Below, in pieces: positions 34,731 through 47,655 of a stretch of 64,000 bases of DNA. This DNA comes from Pardosa pseudoannulata (Eukaryota > Arthropoda > Arachnida > Araneae > Lycosidae): the NCBI GenBank assembly GCA_032207245.1, contig CM063510.1:43161056-43225055 (forward strand), in the 5' to 3' direction. How positions within the stretch are numbered: position 1 is the stretch's first letter; each line of letters opens with the position of its first letter. The notes under the pieces are model-generated. The model had not been told where the DNA came from. It made no database searches and saw nothing but the letters and a program-made list of their open reading frames with translations. Made by a program: the position numbers and the translations under genes.

Positions 34731-36965
34731 GACGACTAAAACGTTTTTTGTAATATAAGTATTGGTTTACTACAGTATTCAATAAATAAATGGGCATTTC
34801 CTATTTATTATTCTTTGAGAGTTGCTTAAACGTAATGCAACGCAAAGTTGTAGATTTAAATCATTCTGTAAGAGTTACACGTTTATGAAAACAGCTGATG
34901 AAATTCTAAGTAGTTATATACAGTACAGACTTATGCACTCTATGTATAAAAGTTAAATTTTGATATATCGTTAAATGAAGATAAATATTTCTGAGATATT
35001 TTTAAACAGGAAAATAAGGAGGTTTTCAAAAAGTTCATTTATCATGAAATATATTTAATTATACACTTTAACGCGTGTTCATACTGAACTCGTCTTTACT
35101 TCAGGAGAAGTTTTAGAGAACTGGCAATGTACATATTACTTGTTCCGATATATGGGAGGTAAAATACTATTCAATAAGCTCTCACATCGATTTCTCAACT
35201 TTTCACTTACATACAACTGACCCTTTTACAAGAACTAGGTGAATTCATTGTAATACATTTGATGCCGTATTGCTTGGCAAAAAGCTGACAGTTCTGTAAT
35301 GGCTTTTAGTATTATTATAAAGATTAAAACTATTCGGAATGAACAAACTTTATCCATAGAAATATTCTTCCTGGTGTCGAATACATATGATTTCTCATTT
35401 TCACTGCACGTTATGGTTAAATTTTTGGATAAGGAATTTATTAAGATTTTGTTTAGAGTTGAACAAAAATTTCCCAAAATTTAAAGATGATAGTAAAACT
35501 TATATTTATACCTTCACCTGAGGGAGATATCATGTTAAAATTATAAGATATCAAATGAAACGTTTTAAACAAAAGATCCCTGTGTGTATCTCACATATAC
35601 GTTTAATCCCTCAAATACGTTTAAACCCTTAAATTATGCTCGCAATGGAAAGTTTAAAATTTGCTTATTTGTTTTAACCATTTTGATTAAAACAGGGCGA
35701 AAAATTCCGCATAATTTAAAGATATTAATTACTATAATGCTTTATATTTATACTTTCCCCTGAAGCAGATGTCGTAAAATTAATTCGTCAGCAGTGAAAT
35801 AATATTTTCTGGATAGAATTTAAATATATAAATATTATATGCCGTGCTAATTATTTTTACGTTGACTGCTTTATAGAACTGCATTTCTCATTAAAAGAGA
35901 CTTTGTGTAGAAGTATATATTATAAAATCACAACCTTGATAAAATGTAATAAAATTAATTGACGGTAGAATGTTACGGTTTGAAAGCTAAACGTTACACA
36001 GCATATAAGAATATAAACTGTTTATTTTCAGCTAACTATTATTTTTATCGATAGCTGTAAATCTTCCAAAAATGCATTGTATTTAACAATACGATGAAGA
36101 CTGTAACTCAGGAATGTAAATTATAAGCATTAAAAGTTACTCGTAAAAATTAAAATGGAAAATAGTAAGTAATTTGAAAATAAGTTTATTTTAAACGATG
36201 AATTTATTACTTTCAAATATTTGTCATCTTCAACAGTTAAAATTGTAAAAAAAACTGTTAAGGAATTATTGATGTATTACGACTTATTTAAGCCAGGTCA
36301 AATAAGACGTGTTATTTTATTTGTCAGATAATAAATTTTACTGATAAATGACAAAGGTTATTAATGATTGAATAATAATTTTAAAAAAGTTACCAGAGTT
36401 TACTTTTTAATTAGAAGTCTCGCTCAAAAAATCATTTCAGTAGCCAGTTTGATAAATGGAGAATGAATTTTTGAACTTTCTCGTCATTAAAAATGCTTTT
36501 AAATTTCTTTTAACAGATTTTTTACCAAAATATTTCTTTTATGGTAAATTTCTATGTGTTAATTGCTTTGTAAGATTAATGACAAAAATGGTGAATAGTT
36601 TTTACTTCTTAAAGAATGGGAAAAAGACTAAATCAATTTTTTTTTAATTTTAGACTTATTACCTTAATAAATTATTATTGTTAAACTACGTAACCGAAAC
36701 AAACATTTTCCACTATTTGAGACATTGATAAATTAACTGAAACCAGTATAAAGACATTTTATTAATACAACTTTAATAAAATGTTTACTTCTCAAGTAGT
36801 ACAAGTAATAGATATTTTACACCTCATAACTCAACTACGAGTTGTTTTGGCTTTCATTAATGATCAAATAAGAATTTTAGTGGCTAAGGTGTGTTTAAAA
36901 ATATTAAATTTTGAATACTTTAAAAATTCTGATTAGATATATTCTGATCTTTATAGTAATAACAC
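34731..36965. other. AT-rich stretch without recognisable genes
   Basis: Only short A/T-driven frames; no transposon ends recognised. Confidence 0.6.
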
Positions 36966-36977
36966 TATTTCAATTTC

Positions 36978-37270
<293 letters not shown>

Positions 37271-37273
<3 letters not shown>

Positions 37274-38925
37274 CAAAAGTCCTCCTTAAGACGAAAATCC
37301 TTAATACAAAATTTCTTTTAAGAGAATTTCCCCATCATGTTTTATAAAAAATGAATAATAACTGAATTGTTTAATACGAATATAATTTTGCGTAAACTCT
37401 TTAGAAAAACATGGTACAAATATATTTTTAACTTAGTCTAAACTTCTATGATATTTCTGAAAATTTAGTCAAAATAGAAATATTTTCTTAGAATTTTATA
37501 TTTTCTTTCGCCGTTATAACCATGGAGACTGTGCACATTTTAACATCTTATTTGAATCGAGTAAATGTTTTTTTCCTTTAGAAAAGACATTAACTTAAAT
37601 TTTAGTCTTATTTTATGTTCCCGCATTTAACGTCTATGTATATTCCATACCAATGTGGCATAAAGTGAGATTCATGATTTTCGTAAATAAAATTACTTCT
37701 TTGATTGTTGACATGTAAGTTGTGTTGGACACATGTGGCAATATGGTATGAAAAAGCGAAGATTAATTTTTAGCATTGCATATTATTATTCCACCTACTT
37801 TTATCATAAGCCGATCAACCTTTAGAGTGAGCTAAGAATTATTTATCTCATTTTGGATGAATATCTACTGTAATTTATTAGCATTTATTAAGGCTTAACG
37901 TTTTTTTAAGGTTTGTATATAGTTCTTATACATTATTCGTCAGTTAAAATGCATATAATATTTTTTGTATGTACCCTTTCATTCTTTTAACTAACGTTCA
38001 CATGAAATGTCTGAACATAAATTAATGTCTGATTTCTTTAAAACTTTTATGTAAAAATATACATTTTAATTCTTTAAAATGAAATATCTTAAACTTCCCG
38101 AAAGAAATGTGATTCCTCTATAAAAACTGGGACTATTCCGTTGCCATATTTCTCATTATAATAAGCAAAATTAATTATCTTATATTGATTGACATATTAC
38201 CTACTTCGGAAAAGATTAAGTTGCTTCTAAGTTCTCCAAGATGACGCTTCTTTGTAATAAACGAAATTGTTATTCCACTTGGTCAGACAACTTATTACTA
38301 TCGATCTTTTTCTGTTTTCATTTCTGAAAGAATTTCTGATTATGTAGGATTTAGGTTCTCTTTCAGCTGTTGTGATATATAAATGAGTACCTTATAATAA
38401 TAATCAGAATTATTAATAATACTTTATTAATGTTATTATGATCACATATAATAAATTACCAAGAAGGAAAAATAAGGCGTTCAATAATTTGGCTTTGACA
38501 GTAATTATATTCAAAATGTTTTAATTATTTTTTTCAACTATTAAACTAATTTTATAGTTGAGTGAATTTAGTTATTCAGTTAAATCTCAATAGATCGAAA
38601 ATTATTTAATAATTTAACTAACTTTTCATATTTTATATTGAAATACATAAAGATATATATAAATAGAAATATATAAATAACAACCATAAGACTTTTGTAA
38701 ACAAAAAGTATATTTTTAGTGGATAAATTTATAATAGCATCGTAAATATGAAAAATCAAATAGAAATAGTAGTATATAGTTTTAATATTTTCCCGTTCTG
38801 TGGTTCCGCATCGACTGATGTAAAAAATAGTTTTTATTTGTCAAAATTTTTCCAGAATCTATGTAGTAGACAAGAACATTCGGCTTCGTTTCCTGTTATA
38901 CCGTTCGTATATACCGTTATTTTTT
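37271..38925. other. AT-rich stretch without recognisable genes
   Basis: Nothing identified. Confidence 0.6.
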
Positions 38926-38954
38926 TACCCCCAAACAAACCATGTTGTTACACT

Positions 38955-39034
38955 AACTTGTACTAGTACGTGGCCTACGCTCAAGTATCAGTCGTCAGAA
39001 AACGTACTAGTACGTGCCCCACATACAATGTGTT
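38955..39034. mobile_element. Possible orphan end of a TTAA element
   Basis: Read on the minus strand the segment starts TTAACACATTGTATGTGGGG and contains gtactagtacg twice. It resembles family-5 ends in the TTAACAC start and nearby GGGC, but no matching left end was found upstream. Low support. Confidence 0.3.
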
Positions 39035-39039
39035 AATAA

Positions 39040-39800
39040 ATATTGGGGTTTTAGTTTTACATTAATGAGTTAAGATTGGTTGCTTTTATGGTGAACTGTG
39101 TATAATAAAGAAATGGTTTAAACTCTAGTACCCATTATGGAGTTATATCAGGGTATTAATCCAAATCTATGTAATAAAGATAGATTTATCGGTTGTTTTT
39201 ATGTTTAGTGTTATAAAAAATTAATACTTTTATGTAAATTAGCCGTTATTAATTTTGACAAATGCTTTAGTGTTACATTTGTGGATTGAGAACGGTTTAG
39301 TAAATTAGGCCTTGCTTTCTCCTACAAACTCATAATAAACGCTTTTATAGTTAGTTACCAAAGTAATAAACGATGAGGATTTTCATGTTACAATGATGAA
39401 ATGAGATCAATTGTTATTAAAATAATCCTGTGTATAAAGGAAAAGTTTTTATGGCTAGTATAAGTCATTAATATAGATTACGGTTTTAGTGTAATATTAT
39501 TCAACTGAGATGGGTTTTAGAAGTTATGGATCGATTGACTTTACAGTGAATGTAATAAAAATGCACATAAAATAATTGATAATTTTATCGTCAATAGCTG
39601 TTATTAGTTTCGATTAAGGATTTAGTGTTACATGATCTTGGGATCGGTTTCAAAAGCTGTTTATATAGTAACTATTATTTTCATAGCTAGTATCCATTAC
39701 AGTTATTCAGCAAGTCACCAAGCAAGACCCTATCAAGGAAATGTAAGTAAGAGGTACAGATGTTTTAGTTGTTGAAGAAATTTTGTTTTTCTCGTTCAAG
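39040..39800. other. AT-rich stretch upstream of the candidate peptide exon
   Basis: No recognised feature. A good splice-acceptor-like sequence (ttgtttttctcgttcaag) ends at about 39801. Confidence 0.45.
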
Positions 39801-39858
39801 ACAAAGCATTGAAAACGTCGAAAATTTGCAGAAGCTCATTTCGTAACATCATGGTTAC

Positions 39859-40152
39859 ATGTCAAGACATCGTCTTTACGTGAGACAGGCAAAAAGACGG
39901 GCGAGCAAAGTGATTCAGACACAGTCTGCGTTCTCACTGATGCCAAACTCTTCGATTCTGATTCGGCTGTTGATTCTCCTGGTCCTCCTCCTGTTGGACC
40001 TACGGGCCGATAGTCAGCCGTATCGCGAGGACAGGGATGTGTCCAGGGACTTCTCGTTGGGTGGAGTGGACCTGAAGACAGACAGACAGCACCTGCACTT
40101 GTTCTTGAACTCGGTATTGAAGCGCTCCTGCAATAAAAAATGTAGATTTTAG
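39859..40152 (+). CDS. Candidate secreted-peptide exon (unknown product)
   Basis: A 97-codon frame in a patch of about 50% GC, unlike the AT-rich surroundings and not matching any repeat in the window. From the internal methionine at 39940 it reads as a classical signal peptide: polar start MPNSS, then a hydrophobic core LIRLLILLVLLLLDL, and a likely cleavage region around RADS-QPY. It is followed by a charged segment (YREDRDVSRDF) and 'LFLNSVLKRSCNKKCRF' before the stop. A pyrimidine-rich acceptor ends near 39801 and a donor-like TCG|GTATTG lies at 40113/40114. The true exon may therefore end before the two cysteines and continue elsewhere. The layout (signal, acidic spacer, dibasic KR) would suit a small prohormone or other secreted peptide, but I recognise no family. 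It could also be chance or a pseudogene. Confidence 0.4.
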   Translation: MSRHRLYVRQAKRRASKVIQTQSAFSLMPNSSILIRLLILLVLLLLDLRADSQPYREDRDVSRDFSLGGVDLKTDRQHLHLFLNSVLKRSCNKKCRF

Positions 40153-40154
40153 TT

Positions 40155-40655
40155 TTATGGAGTTAATGGCACTGATTCCTCTTGAAACATATTAAGGCAA
40201 ACAAGAAGTTAAAATTTATAACCAAGATAAAAAATGCCAAAGTAAGAGTAAAGTGATTAAAATAATTTAAAGATAAAATCAATCAGTAGGTAAATACAAG
40301 TTAAAAAGAACGAAGATGGATAGCAACAAAACAATGTAAATAAGAATTTGCGTTTTGAAGTAAGCCAATATATATGTATGGTAGAATTTAAGTTTAGGGG
40401 ACTTATTGGCTTTCTCTTGTCAACTTTTGGAAAAAATTGCTAAAACTGACTCCAAATGATATTATATTATGTTTACATACACGAATTAATAGGAGTTTGT
40501 GAAATAACCAGTAGGGGGGTAAAATTTGAGGGGTAGTTAAAATGCAAAATCTAGCCCCTTGTACGGAGTGAAAATGCTTTTTTAAAGGTTTAATTATGCT
40601 GCGGTAACAATGATTATTATCTAAAAGGGTATGATAAAGATAAACTAACCAATTT
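40155..40655. other. Stretch without recognisable genes
   Basis: Possible intron or intergenic DNA after the candidate exon; no second exon recognised. Confidence 0.4.
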
Positions 40656-40657
40656 AC

Positions 40658-40826
40658 AGTCGAACGATGGCCATATATTACAGCGCTGCTTTTAGGTACC
40701 GGAATTCATGGGTTAAAATCCCACTGCAGGTATGGATGTTGGTAGCAATTCGGAATCGGTCTTAAGCTGTAGGTCTCGGTCTTAGTCACCCTCGTGTTGA
40801 AAGGCAGTAGACCGTAACAAACATAA
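40658..40826 (+). mobile_element. SINE-1, plus-strand copy with target duplication
   Basis: Head 'tcgaacgatggcc' at the left, degenerate B box 'gggttaaaatccc', body aattcggaatcggtcttaag, tail agtagaccgtaacaaac. The flanks are caatttacag (40648-40657) and caatttaaaag starting at 40827, a likely target duplication. Confidence 0.83.
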
Positions 40827-41019
40827 ACAATTTAAAAGTGTTGTTTGGATAGACATTTGGATTTATAAGTAAAAAAAAATCATATTACTGATAGGTTTAA
40901 ACATGTATATTTCAAATGAAGTATAGAGCTCTTGTATACTCTCTGTTGTGAGTTGGAAATGTCATAAATATAAAAAACCTAAAAGTCCATCCTATGTCTT
41001 TCAAAAGCAGAGAAAGAAT

Positions 41020-41065
41020 TTAACAGGTGGTTTCGCTCCGAAACCACCGTCCGTTAAAGGGTTAA
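41020..41065. mobile_element. Small hairpin with piggyBac-like end between TTAA sites
   Basis: TTAA at 41020-41023 and 41062-41065 enclose a 10-bp-arm hairpin (ggtggtttcg/cgaaaccacc) and an end reading, on the minus strand, CCCTTTAACGGACGG. It looks like the tip of a TTAA MITE whose other side is lost. Weak. Confidence 0.35.
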
Positions 41066-42210
41066 GTGACTTACTAATCTTAAATTCAGTCTAAATGTTT
41101 TTAAATTTGATAGATAACCACTAGTTGACGATATCATCAAGACCCTAACAAACAGCTGCCAGTGTGATATTTATTATCTTTCAATTTGTTGAAGCCAACC
41201 TATTAGTTTTTGCATCTATTTCAGAAACATGCTCTAAAATGAAATTTATGTTCAGTTTAATGTAGTTTTTCATGTATAAAAATTGTTAAAATATATTGTT
41301 TTCGCAAAATGTTAGTAATTTACTCGATTAGCACAGTGATATTTATTCAAATATAATTGCATAATAATAGTAACATCAATAATAGTGATATTTATTCAAA
41401 CTGTTAAGCAAAATAAGATAAATTATATAGCAGTTTTCAGGCTAAATATAAGAATTAATGCAGACTATAATAGAAAAATATGTTTTTATGTATGCTAGTT
41501 TCCAAACAAAATCTCTATAAATCAAGTCCAGATACCATAACGAGAGTAATGCGTGCGGAAGAGTTTCCTAAACTTTGATAATATCAGCGGAACATCTTGC
41601 TAGTGACTCCGTACCGCTCTTTGTCTGCCAACATCCCATTAACCGGGAGACATTAGGCTTTAAAATTTATGTTGTACGTTAAGTTTCGGAAAAATGTTTC
41701 CGGTAACTGATAGATTATTTCCTGGTACTTAGAGATTCTAACGCAGCATGTTAATGGTCAGGCCATCTCATGCTCTAAATTAGGATACATATAGAAACGT
41801 ATTTTTTAATATAGCTTGCAATACAAACATGTATTTTTACGCTAAACACGGCTGCGGAGCTGTTACCCATTTAGCATCGCCCAAAGAGTATGTATAGTTC
41901 AAAGCATGCTGAAGTCACTAGCAATAACCCCGCCCCATGCAGTCTTCGTACCCGATTGTGCATCGACGTTTTTGCCAACTGAGGTACCGTGGTTCTCTAC
42001 AGAAGCTTGACATTGGACTTAATCTCTATATGCAAAGAGTCTTAATTAAAATAATAATAATAATATTTAATAAAAACATAACGAGGATATAGAGAGTAAT
42101 ATATAAAGAGAAAATATATAAAAAGTAACAATCAATATTTGTTCATTGTTTAACAGTGATTTCATTAATAAAAAAGTTAATAAATATTCTCCAGATTTTT
42201 GCCCTTTTAT
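41066..42210. other. Stretch without recognisable genes
   Basis: 41870-42010 is somewhat GC-richer (catcgacgtttttgccaact region) but gives no open frame or repeat ends I recognise. Confidence 0.45.
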
Positions 42211-42218
42211 TACGTAGG

Positions 42219-42595
<377 letters not shown>

Positions 42596-42624
42596 CTAAA
42601 CGACCCGACAGACGTTGTCCTATT

Positions 42625-43072
42625 TTAGAGCGGTAAATCTAAAAATTGTAAAACGTTTTTAAATAAATTATAAATTGGACCGTTTTGATGGAAAAGTAAG
42701 GAAAAAATTAAAAAATATTTGACTCCACCACGCGTACAGTAATCACAAACGTAATTAGATTTAACGTAATTAAAATTCCGACCGCGCCTGCAAGGGGATT
42801 CGATCCAGGGACTTCTCACACTGAAGCCCTTTGCCCTGACTATTCAGCCGCAGATAAATTTATAGTAAAGGGTTTGAAGCGGCACTATATTAATCTCAAA
42901 AATCGCACAATTCTGGATTTAAAAAAAAAAAATTTCGGATCCAATGGTGAATTTAAACCATTCTCTTATCAACTTAATTACATTTACAAAATTTCATTAA
43001 AATTAGTTTAGCCGTTTAGGGGGGAGTTCTATTACAAATACACGGACAAAAGAATTTTATATATAAAGGTTT
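42625..43072. repeat. Unclassified interspersed repeat with tRNA-like block
   Basis: On the minus strand 42780-42855 gives a tRNA-like head: 'gcggctgaatagtcagggca' and B-box-like 'ggatcgaatcccc'. The plus-strand right end (agtttagccgtttagggggg, then 'acacggacaaaag' and atatataaagg) resembles the conserved 3' ends of many invertebrate non-autonomous repeats. Superfamily not determined; only one copy in the window. Confidence 0.5.
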
Positions 43073-44130
43073 TATATATGTTTGTATGTTTGTTTGCACA
43101 TTTGTTGTTTATAAAAATACTTACATTAATCGTAGAATCACCCTAAATTGAATAGGCATACTTTGAAACAGAAAATCTCCACTGTCTATATAAAAACATT
43201 TCCCGTATTCTATATACTTTTAATATCAATATAAGGAAACTCGATGTTCAGATACGTGACATTCTTTGGGCACTGCTAAAAATCGTTCAATCTCTTCAAA
43301 CATAAATCCCGGAGATAAAAATTTTATATACATTTAAAGTACTTCTAATGGCACACGCATTGCTGCATAGTGTATTAAAATGAAGTTATGAATATGCAAA
43401 AAACAAATTTCAATAAAACATCGATATAATAGTTTTCTGCAAGTGTGATTTTAAGATATTGATCTGGATCTAATCACCAATTTATTATTTTTGTACCTAT
43501 TACCTTTTAAGATTGTTACATTTCAGCATATTCTCCGAAAATTTCGATTAACTGGTTCAAAAGTTTTTCATTTTTGAATTTTCACCCATTCCATTCATTT
43601 CACTACGTAAATAAGCTCTTACTTGTTTTTTCTTTAACGCCTATAATTAAATATTCTCAACAAAAATTTTGTTGCCTCCTACATTTTCTTCATTTTATAT
43701 TAGCTTTCTTTTTAATAAATATGTTCTATGTTAAGCTATCAAATTTATAATATTTTTCCATTTTCTGTATTTTAATTATTTTATTCTAACAAATCCCCAT
43801 TATTTCTTAAATCTAATATATGTTTAACTTGCTTTCGTTTGTGCTTCAATTTTATTTCTATTACGCCATTTCTATTGACTTTAACAGCTTATTTCAAGCA
43901 AGCAAAATTTGATTTTAGTTCTGACATGATGTAAATACTTTTAAAATATATTCCCTTCTCTCTATTCACATCGAATCTTCCAAACCGACCGGGAAATTGG
44001 AATCAAGATAGGTATTCATGGATTTGAAAGTTTTTTATAATTTCTTTTTGCTAAGTTCCTTTTTTCTAGAACCAAAATTAATTAATGAAGATATTCACGA
44101 AAAGCCAGAAAAAAAATTTAATTTTTTGTA
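43073..44130. other. AT-rich stretch without recognisable genes
   Basis: Nothing identified. Confidence 0.6.
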
Positions 44131-44138
44131 TTAAATGC

Positions 44139-45379
44139 AGTGGCGTGCGATCCATATGTGCAGGGTGTGCACTGCACACCCTGGCAAAATTATGAGGGAC
44201 AGTAATTTTCTGCACCTATGTCTACCTATCTTTTTATGGTATATAATAAATATTATTTATAATATATTCAAATATTATGTTGCTTTGCTTAATTGTATTC
44301 CCGCAGTGCGTGAGGTACTAGGTGCTGCCCCACGTAGCACGCAAACGAACATAGGAAGTTCTGATGTGTACTCACTGCGCACTAAATTGAAAATCACGCT
44401 TTTTATGTATGGGCTACTGGAGAAGAACAGCATACTATGGCACTGAGGCAAGTGCAGCAATTATTCCTGCACTTGGCATTCAGAATCATCCAAAGGTACG
44501 GTTTATTAAGCGTTGTATTAGAACGGTGACTTATGTGCTGAATCTTTTTTGGTTTTTTAGCTGATTAATTTGCCATACGACTTTGTAGACGGTTAATGTT
44601 TAAATTTATATATTGTAAGATTTTGTTTTCATGGAAATATAAAAGAAGTATTTCATCAATATAAAGTGAAATGTTTTCATGTGGTAAAGGAATTTCTGTG
44701 ATGTATTATATTTATTGAAATAATTAGCTGAAAAACAATGTTGTTTTGTTTCAAAGAAACAAATTTTAACAGAACAATCCTAATTTTACCATTCATTGTG
44801 TCTTACAGACAGTAAATAAGTTATATCTGTATCAATATATCCCTGGTTTTGTTTTAAAAATTGTCAAGATGTTTTTCGCAGAATATATGATGTCCAAATT
44901 ATAAAAAATAATTAATAAATATAATTCAATCCACTGACCGAACAAGAAACAGTTCCCTCTATTGTGACAGCGTGCAGTGAAATCCTCTGCAAGTGGAATA
45001 TACGTTCAGTTTGTCGGCACCAATGAGCATCCGGATGAGGCACCGCAGCGGCGGGCGCCATGTGGTGCTACGTTTGCTGAACATATAAGTTTTTTGTGGA
45101 AGCCCGAGGCGTTGCTTTTTCAATGCCGATATCACGCCAAACAACAAAAGACATGATGTTTGCTTCAGTGCTAGGAGAATTCTCATAAGTTTAGCTGTTT
45201 TTGTAGTTATAACTCAACTACTGGTAGGTAAATATTTTATTTATTGCAATCTTTAAATTTATATTCATAAGAAATAACCCGTTTCTGAATGGAGAACTCA
45301 GATGCCTCAATAATTAAAGATTTATTGGAAAATCCATGTTCCCTGTACACCCTGCATGAAAACCTACCGCACGCCAATG
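44139..45379. mobile_element. hAT element, non-autonomous, 1.24 kb
   Basis: Perfect 8-bp target duplication attaaatg at 44131-44138 and 45380-45387, the size used by hAT transposases. Terminal inverted repeats CAGTGGCGTGCGAT and CATTGGCGTGCGGT; next to both lies a shared gcagggtgt motif. Inside, frames at 44135-44446 and 44959-45186 (minus) are short and show no hAT dimerisation or RNase-H-like motif. Two GC-richer patches (44300-44410, 44990-45110) may be leftovers of a gene. Confidence 0.92.
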
Positions 45380-45535
45380 ATTAAATGGATATATTTTGTA
45401 GAAAATTATTTCTATAAGGTAAATTGTTTATGAAAAGAAGTTATACAGTTTGCTGCTTGCTATTATATCACAACACAAATGCTTCACAATATCCAGCAAG
45501 ACTCTGTAGCGGATAGTTTTTCTGGTGAATTTATA

Positions 45536-46253
45536 AGGCGCATCCAGAAAGTAACTTTCCCGATGTTTTCCCCTTTAAGGTAAACGCCATTAGCCTTGTC
45601 AATTCAGCATGCGTAACAGATCTATGGCGTATCAATCATATGACAGCTGGACAGGTCCCACCTCGTAGGGGGGGGGGTCCGAAATGGAAGCTCTAATTCC
45701 TTCTTCCGCCGTCTGCAAGGGAAGGACATTCTAATTTTTTACTTCTTTCCACATGGTGAAACAATAAAAGCTGACCGTTACTGTGAAACACTGCGGAAAT
45801 TGCGATGTTTCATTGAAAACAAGAGTCGTGGAATGCTTACTGTAGGTGTTGTGCTCCTCAATGACAATGTTCGTCCACATACGGCTCGAGGCACACCAGC
45901 TGTTTTGACGAAATTTGGCTGGGAGTTGTTGGATCATCCATAAAGCCCTAATGTTGCTTCCAGCGATTTGATCGTTTTCTTGCATCTCAAGAAATTCCTG
46001 TTTTCCGGTGAGCGTTTTGGCAACAATGAAGAGCTGAAGACGTCTGTCACACGCTGGTTCCATTCACAGGCGGCAGAATTCTACGACAGAGGGATACAAA
46101 AGTTGATCCCACAAGACGACAAATGTCTCAATTCTGGAGGTGGCTATGCTGAAAATAGCTGAAACATTGCTGTACTTGTTGTCAATAAATATGTTCCTGA
46201 AAGTGTGAGTTCTTTTTTTCTTTTAAATAGGGAAACATACTTTCTGGATGTAC
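45536..46253 (+). mobile_element. mariner element, internally deleted
   Basis: The ends are inverted repeats GCATCCAGAAAGTAACTTTC (left) and ACATCCAGAAAGTATGTTTC (right). It is about 720 bp, against about 1.3 kb for an intact mariner. The N-terminal half of the transposase is missing; a run of ten G residues at 45668 lies near the deletion. Confidence 0.9.
45728..46162 (+). pseudogene. mariner transposase, C-terminal 145 codons
   Basis: One frame with a single internal stop. It starts in the 'FYFFPHGETIKADRYCETL' region, passes the second catalytic block 'LNDNVRPHTAR' (D retained), then 'HP-stop-SPNVASSDL' where the usual HPPYSPDLAPSD motif is damaged (D of SSD retained), and ends with 'LNSGGGYAEN'. 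The order matches the C-terminal DDE half of Mos1-like transposases. The gene lacks its DNA-binding part and first catalytic D. Confidence 0.9.
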
Positions 46254-47228
46254 ATCGTATATATACATTTTGTATTATCATGCACTTTAGAATTTTTATC
46301 GATAATTCCAAGTAGCCAGCAAGGCACACCAGAGCTGTATAAAATGTTGCCAGCCTTGTTCTCAATGTATAATAAGTAGAACAATGTCTCAACGTTTAAC
46401 TAAGTCTCAATGTACAATAAGTAGACTTTTTATCTTAAAGATAATAAAGATTAAGCATTACATATATTTACAAAAGAAAAATTAACTTTACAGAATAAGT
46501 GCAGTAATTTTTTTAATACCCGAATTCTTCAGAAAATACTACCAAGACTTAAAATATAACTTTTTTACTTAATGAACTAATTAAGAGGATAAATAAACAA
46601 TCTATACAACCTATGTATAAAATAGTTATCTTCGAAATTTTCCTGTTGATCTCATGTTTATGATCTAGAATATCTTTCTTTCTTTATCCTTCAAGATCTC
46701 TCTCTCTCTCTCTCTCCCTTGAGAACAACTCAAAATCTGATTGGATTACTCAGTTTGCTTAGACGAGGTAAGTATTTGCGTAAAAATGTTTAGGTTGTAG
46801 TTTATTGAGACAGCTTAGGAAAAATCTTATACTGTTCATAAACGTAATTTCCTTAAACTATTTTTAACTCTTTTATGTGAGCTAGGAATAAACGCTAAAA
46901 AGAAAGGAAAGAGAAATATATATATCCCAGGGTACTTTCAGATCCAAACAATTCAGGATTACTTTTAGGGCCTCTGTGTCTAAACCTATTACGCAAGAAG
47001 ATTTCATTTCAAATAACGTACTCTGCCTAGTTTTCGAGGGTGGTGGACATCCCAATGTGGTTTTGGAATTTATTATCTTAGAGTTAGGAAACTTTGTACT
47101 CTTATACATTGAACTGTAACTAAATAATTCACATTTAAAATTATATAACTATTTTAATGTAGTTTTATACATAATTATATAAGTGTTTAAATGGTGTAAG
47201 CATTAATTTTCAACTATTACTATTATTT
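46254..47228. other. AT-rich stretch; short (TC)n at 46689-46718
   Basis: Apart from the CT dinucleotide run, nothing identified. Confidence 0.6.
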
Positions 47229-47230
47229 TT

Positions 47231-47655
47231 ACCTTTTAATTATTTCAAACAGCATTTGACAAATATTCTGTATTACTTTGTTGATAATAGTTAAGTTATA
47301 AGAAATATTTTCATTTAATTTTCTCGAAAAACTTGGACTTTTCTAAAACTAATTAACTATTAAATAAACTATTTTTTTTACCTTATAATTATTTCAAACA
47401 ACATTTGACAAATTTTCGGTATTACTTTGTTGATAAGAGTTAAATTATAGGAAATATTTTCATTTAATTTTCTAGAAAAACTTTGACTTTTCTAAAACTA
47501 ATTAACTATTAAATAAACTATTTTTTTACCTTATAATTATTTCAAACAACATTTGACAAATTTTCGGTATTACTTTGTTGATAATAGTTAAGTTATAGAA
47601 AATATTTTCATTTAATTTTCTCGAAAAATTTGGACTTTTCTAAAATTAATTCAAA
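47231..47655. repeat. Tandem repeat, about 2.8 copies of 149 bp
   Basis: Copies begin at 47231, 47380 and 47528 with accttntaattatttcaaac and run through 'gtattactttgttgataa' to 'taaataaact' and a T run. Copies 2 and 3 are more alike than either is to copy 1. Confidence 0.92.
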
